From positions 19,362,428-19,426,427 of the forward strand of contig NC_084803.1 of the NCBI RefSeq assembly GCF_963583255.1: 64,000 nt of DNA, in the 5' to 3' direction. The notes beneath the pieces were generated by a model, which was not told where the DNA came from, made no database searches, and saw only the letters and a program-made list of their open reading frames with translations. The position numbers and the translations under genes were made by a program. Below, one piece after another: positions 59,490 to 64,000 of the stretch. Positions within the stretch are counted from its first letter, which is position 1; the number at the start of each line of letters is the position of its first letter. This stretch comes from Pyrus communis. Its lineage: Eukaryota > Streptophyta > Magnoliopsida > Rosales > Rosaceae.

Positions 59490-59648
59490 AATTGGTGCTT
59501 TCATTGAGAGTTTGAATCACACACTCGTACAAGACTCTTGCATTCAAGGTTTTTCGTTTTCTTGTTCATTTGTAGATTTTTCATATGTTCTTATTCTTGG
59601 AATTTTTATTTCTAAAAATTCTTTGATAAAACGTAAAAGAAAAGTACT

Positions 59649-61735
59649 ATGGCAAGAGATTCGGAAACCTCGACGAACAGAAATTCCAACGTTCAAGAAC
59701 TAGGACCACGACGATCTACAAGGCCCAAGGCCACGACCCAAGCCGTGCCACTTCAAGCTTCAAGGGCTCAAGCCCTAGCCAAACCGATTCGAGCCACCCA
59801 AACCCAAGCCAAGCTGGCTCGAGCCGCCCAAACCTAACGCGAGCCCAATGCGTTGCCAAACTGAGCCCTAGCCTTGTACCCACATGCGCCACGTGTCGAG
59901 CAGCCCACTTCCGTGGCCCAGCCTGCTCCCGCGGCCTTCCAAGCAGTTCCCACCGGTATAAGACCGATTCAACTATTCCAGCTTCAGATATCTGGACCCA
60001 CACTTGAACTGGGGGCATTTTCACCACATTTCTCTATGGATTTGGCATTTCCCACTCAAATCTTGTGCCCGGAGTCTACCATACTTCCACTGCTCAAGGA
60101 AACGAGTTCCTTCAAAGCTTTTCCAACCCAAATGGAGAACAACATTTGTCTCGACAAGTCATAGAGTTAACGAGTGCCCTTGCATAGCAGACGACCATGG
60201 TGAATTAGCTCTTGTAGCGCACCGAGATGTAACGTGCCCCAGATGAGGTGTCCTGAAGTAAGATAAGGGCAGACGAAAAACTTCTCCAGCAGCGTCCCAA
60301 CAAATAACTACTCGACCAGCTATGAATCGAGCGTTCAGGCAGCCTACACTCCTGATTGGGCCCCCAAGATAGTGTATACTCCCGTCTTAGCGTATGAAGG
60401 AGCATGCACTCACAACTAGGCCCATTGACGAGCATACATTCACGGTTGGGACCACATTCTGATAATCAACATGGACAACCTTCCAGGTGAAATGTTCATT
60501 TGTGGCTAGGCTTGCAAGGAACATCATCCACCTCACATCGGAGTAGGTATCACGACGGACGGAGATGAGTAGTCACTAAATCCAGCTCAAGTTCAACCGG
60601 TAGCCTGTAAGGGATTCTCTTGCCTGCTAGGAACGAAGAGGTAAATAGGCTCTTCAATGAGCGATTGCGCAATTTTCAATGCAACGAAGTCGCCGATGAA
60701 ACACTATGATGAAACATAACCAACATAAGCAGGTCACCTTTCACGGACGAGATCGAGTAGACGGAACCTTTACGTAAGTTCAGCATGTCGTACTTCGCAT
60801 CTTTCAAAGGAGATAGAGATCCGGAGAGACATTTGAAACACTACCGAAGCATGATGGTCCTTTATCGAAACAACGATGCCCTTATGTGCAAGAGATTTGC
60901 CACCACTTTACAAGGAAAAGCGCAAGATGGGTTTCACACCATACCGCCATGACCAATCCGGAGTTTTGATGATATTTCCTTGGTTTTTACCAAAGAATAC
61001 TTATCCTACTGCTCGATCAAAAAGAAGTCCGACCACTTGTTCAATGTGAAGAAGAATCCAAATGAGTCGTTTAACGACTACGTGAAGAGGTTCAAAGCAG
61101 AGAAGGTGAAGATAGTCGAATGTGACAACTCAATAGCAAGTGTAGCCTTCCAAAAAGGACTCGTAGTAGACCATCAGTTGTTTGGAGAATGGATCATGAA
61201 AGAAGACCTAACTCTGGTAGACTATTTTGCTTTGGCAGAGAAACATGCACTTTGGGACAAGGCTCAGCAAGTAGACAAGGCGCTCGAGCAGCCTCGAAAA
61301 GAGTCGACAGTGGCTTAAAAGAATGAGGATGAGAAGCAGTGCAACAAAAATAGGTAGGAGGCCAAGTGTAGGGACCGACCTGTGACCAAAGAAGGCCCGA
61401 TGACTAAGAACTACTCTAAGTTCTTAATCCTTATCCACCAAATCCTTCGCGACTTCAAGAACAAGTCATAGTTCCAGTTGCCGAAACAATCAAAGAGAGA
61501 TACTTCCAAGTTGGATTACACCAAGTACTGCGCATTCCACAGAGGTTCCAGTTACACAACTGATGACTGCTATACTTGGAAGAACTACCTAGAGAAACTC
61601 ATGAAAGAAGGCAAAGTCGACAGATACTTGGACAAGTTAGCTGTGCAGCCTAGAAAGAATACAGACATCGATGAAGAACCGCTAACTAAGACGATTCGAA
61701 TCAATGGCATCTTCACTGTATCAGAGCACTTGGGG
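59649..61735 (+). pseudogene. Decayed gypsy gag
   Basis: Pieces in several frames. 59649-59834 opens MARDSETSTNRNSNVQ and continues with an Ala/Gln/Pro/Arg-rich tract. Near 60790-60950 a Retrotrans_gag-like stretch (FKGDRDPERHLKHYRSMM, then ATTLQGKAQDGFH) ends at a stop. 60980-61315 continues it (NVKKNPNESFNDYVKRFKAE). 61478-61735 has YCAFHRGSSYTTDDCYTWK, a zinc-knuckle-like C-x-H-x-C pattern. Stops and frameshifts separate the parts, so no capsid protein is made. Confidence 0.75.
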
Positions 61736-61741
61736 GCCACT

Positions 61742-62572
61742 TGTTACACCTCACCCCCAATTTTAAAGGTAGTTTTGGGTTTTTTAATTAAAAATTGTTT
61801 TTTAGGGCCTTAATTGGTGAGCCTATGGGGCCTACCCCCTGATTTGTGTCCCCCGGCCTCTATCTCTCTTCTCTCTCAGTTATTTCTTCTCCCTCACTCT
61901 CCCTTATCTCTCATTCACGACTATCTCTGCAACCTCCTTCCCTAAGCACCTTACACATACACGTAAGCACTCATTCCTTCCGGCGAGCATCATCAACCAC
62001 CATCTGGACCTCCCCGTCATGACCACGGACCACCAGGGTTGTCTTCCTTCTTCTTCTCTCATGGAACAGTGACACCATCACTGTTCAAAGTGTGGTCCGG
62101 CGAACCCTAACATAGGTGAGTTTCAAAAATACTCTAAAACTTCCCTTTGTGGTTCTCTTAAATCATTTCTGATCGTGTGTGTGGGTTTTGGACGTGAAAA
62201 CTATGAAGAAACATATCGGGGAGACTTCCCCAGATTTTGACGAGGAACCTGTCTCTTTCGAGCTAATTTCCGGCTAAACCATGACGAGTTGGCCATCATG
62301 CAAGGTATAAATCATGAACTATCCTGATGAGTTGCACATAAAACATGACAACAAACAGTAATTTTTTACATTTCCTGGCTTCTTCAAGTTTTTTTTTTGC
62401 CTTATCTGTCTATGCTTGGTGGCTCTCGGTGAATGAGCTTCAAGATTTGCAGATGAACTATCCCCTATTTGTGATGCCCAATTCCAATGTTCATTACAAA
62501 AAGTAAGATGTAAAGCAAGGTTCTAAACTAAATTTGATGTTGTAAACTACAAAGGAGGGGATTAGGTTTTTA
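61742..62572. other. Unassigned DNA between gag remnant and MULE transposase
   Basis: Begins TGTTACACCTCACCCCC, which looks like the start of another element inserted into gag. It then contains a CT-rich leader-like segment (61850-61960) and short GC-richer text with CACCATC and CCGGCGA words. No end, duplication or coding domain could be defined. Confidence 0.4.
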
Positions 62573-64000
62573 CCTTAGATTTCCTTATCTTCTTTCTAGG
62601 TGTAGCTTTGACCGATGACGATGCTCTTTCTTGTGCTGATATGGATTCCTAGAACAAATTACAAAATCATTAAATGATTAAAGATTAAAGGATTAAATTA
62701 GAAAGTACAAAAACTATTACCTGTTTGTCCCTTGGAGGAAGATGTCGATGATGGGTCTTTGAATTATGACCTTGTTGCTTGCATATAGTACATTTCAAAG
62801 TGTCTTGCCCTTTCCTTCCAAGCATAAGTGGCTTTAGGACCTTCAGAATCATTTGGTGGGTTTGTGGGAGTTTGTTCACCATCTTTCTCCAATTCACCAG
62901 CTTCTTTGTTTCTCTTCTTCCTTGGTCTTCCAGGTTGCCTTGTATATATATACTGGAGGCAAGATTGATGGGTTTTCAATATCCTCACACAAAAACATAC
63001 CATTCATTGGCATTATTAAGTTAGAATAAACTTCTAAGTACCATGCCTTTGAATAATAAACATCCACATAATCCTCAAGTTTTTCTCTCTTGAAATGATG
63101 TTAGCTATTACCTGGTTGTAAGGTATTCCCGTCAAGCCATACTTCTTACAAAACCATGTCTTCTCAACCAAGTCTACCACATATTGTTCCTTACCTCTAG
63201 AATCCACTTGAAATTTGGTATATCCTGACCATTGTGAAATACATCTGCCACTTAAGAGTTTGGCTTCCTCAAACTTCTTCTTAATCTTAGGGTAGAGATT
63301 TCATACTCTTCATCAACATAATGTGAATCATTTGCAGCATAGTCACAATAGACTTTTGCCTTAGCATTAGTATGACTGCATTTAAGGATTTACATATATT
63401 ATTTAGCAACATGTCACATTTTGGATAGGTTTCAAAATGTGATGTGCTCCATGAGTTGCAGGCTTTTTCACTAGCCAATTGTAAGCCTTTTCATCCAGCT
63501 TCTTCACATCCTCCATTGCCTTTCTGAAGTGTGGAACCATTGTTGTTCTGGCAACTGCCCATAAAGCACCCTTCAAAGTTTTCCCCTTGAACAAATGCCT
63601 ATAGTTTGTGTATAAATACCTCACACATGATCTGTGGTGGCAATTAGGGAGAACGTTTTGAAATGTTGGAATTAGCCCATTTTGTTTGTCACTGATAAAT
63701 GTCTGCCCATTTTGGTTTACAATACCTACATCATCAGCCAAGAGTTCCAAGAATCAAATCCAAGCTGCCTTATTTTCCATTTCCACCACTGCATAAGCAA
63801 TAACCCATGTCTTATCATTTGGATCAATGCCCACAACACAAGGCAACTGCCCTACATGTGGAAGCTTTAAGTGGCACCCATCTAAACTTATCAAAGGTCT
63901 GCACTTTGTCCGAAAACCTTCTTTGCATCTCTCAAGCAAATATATATTCTCTAAAACTTTTACCCATCCAACTTCAAATTCATAGTGCTTCCAGGGTTTC
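62573..64000 (-). pseudogene. MuDR-type (MULE) transposase, truncated and broken
   Basis: Reads off the right edge, so the N-terminus is missing. Segments in order: ENIYLLERCKEGFRTKCRP, SLDGCHLKLPHVGQLPC (first catalytic Asp), GIDPNDKTWVIAYAVVEMEN, FISDKQNGLIPTFQNVLP (second Asp), HHRSCVRYLYTNYRHLFKG, YPKCDMLLNNICKSLNAVI (where the family usually has C-E-S-F-N), GRPRKKRNKEAGE, and a zinc knuckle KCTICKQQGHN near the C-terminus. A TGA replaces Trp after AAWI near 63752, and a frameshift lies near 63450. MULE transposases cut and join at terminal inverted repeats and give 9-bp duplications. This copy cannot be active. A short last exon lies at 62573-62648. Confidence 0.85.

Larger units (their letters stand above)
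58938..61741 (+). mobile_element. Truncated gypsy-like retrotransposon (5' LTR, PBS, gag region)
   Basis: The LTR at 58938-59489 is followed by a primer-binding-site-like ATTGGTGCTTTCATTGAGAG and then a leader and gag region. The gag sequence ends abruptly in SEHLGA at about 61735, where other DNA starting TGTTACACC begins. Protease, RT, RNase H, integrase and the 3' LTR are missing. The same LTR family is present as a solo LTR at 27391-27970. Confidence 0.78.

Noticed and set aside
59716..60027. 103-codon minus-strand frame rich in Trp, Arg, Leu and Gly
   Set aside because: It is antisense to the Ala/Gln/Pro-rich start of the gypsy gag, where biased codons remove stops on the other strand.

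Overview
This window is plant nuclear DNA from a eudicot, most probably a rosaceous tree of the apple/pear group. The genes have many short introns with GT-AG borders, intergenic DNA is AT-rich, and there are LTR retrotransposons, tRNA-derived SINEs and several MITE families. Conserved proteins resemble Arabidopsis orthologues closely. The family assignment is an inference from recalled MITE sequences, not a database result.

Six protein-coding genes could be assembled exon by exon. In order they are: the catalytic subunit of DNA polymerase alpha (POLA/ICU2, + strand, 5' end outside the window, stop at 9984); nicotinate phosphoribosyltransferase (- strand, 17505 to 11804, 15 exons, 558 aa); an SPT/ALC-type bHLH transcription factor (- strand, 24629 to 22330, 365 aa); a small F-box protein like At5g67140 (+ strand, 38217-40183, 226 aa); a PI-PLC X-domain protein like At5g67130 (- strand, 44066 to 41804, 422 aa); and the Polycomb H3K27 methyltransferase CURLY LEAF (- strand, 53096 to 45850, 17 exons, 916 aa). 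Their order combines three Arabidopsis neighbourhoods (At5g67100-67140, At4g36930-36940 and At2g23380-23420), so the window appears to keep an ancestral block that Arabidopsis has split between duplicated segments.

The spaces between genes are filled with mobile DNA. At 31230-33290 lies a complete, very young copia-type LTR element with 577-bp LTRs, an ACATC target duplication and only a decayed gag remnant. A solo LTR sits at 27391-27970, and its family recurs as the 5' LTR of a truncated gypsy-like element at 58938-61741. A BAHD acyltransferase pseudogene (54927-58320) is split by a 2.2-kb non-autonomous LTR element that seems to carry fragments of a PHD-finger gene and a J-domain gene. A decayed MuDR-type transposase runs off the right edge, and two small MULE-like MITEs with 9-bp target duplications lie at 36206 and 54019. 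Other insertions are an 8-bp-TSD hAT-type MITE in an NAPRT intron, MITEs in a POLA intron, and SINEs including two of one family at 37278 and 54364. An F-box/LRR-like fragment lies at 34546-35445.

The genes act in unrelated processes: replication, NAD salvage, carpel and light-response transcription, protein turnover, phospholipid or GPI-linked surface function, and chromatin silencing. They are neighbours by ancestry rather than as a functional cluster. I found no CRISPR array, operon, rRNA or convincing tRNA gene, and no coherent new multi-gene system. The most unusual structure is the nested BAHD/retroelement/gene-fragment locus at 54.9-58.3 kb.
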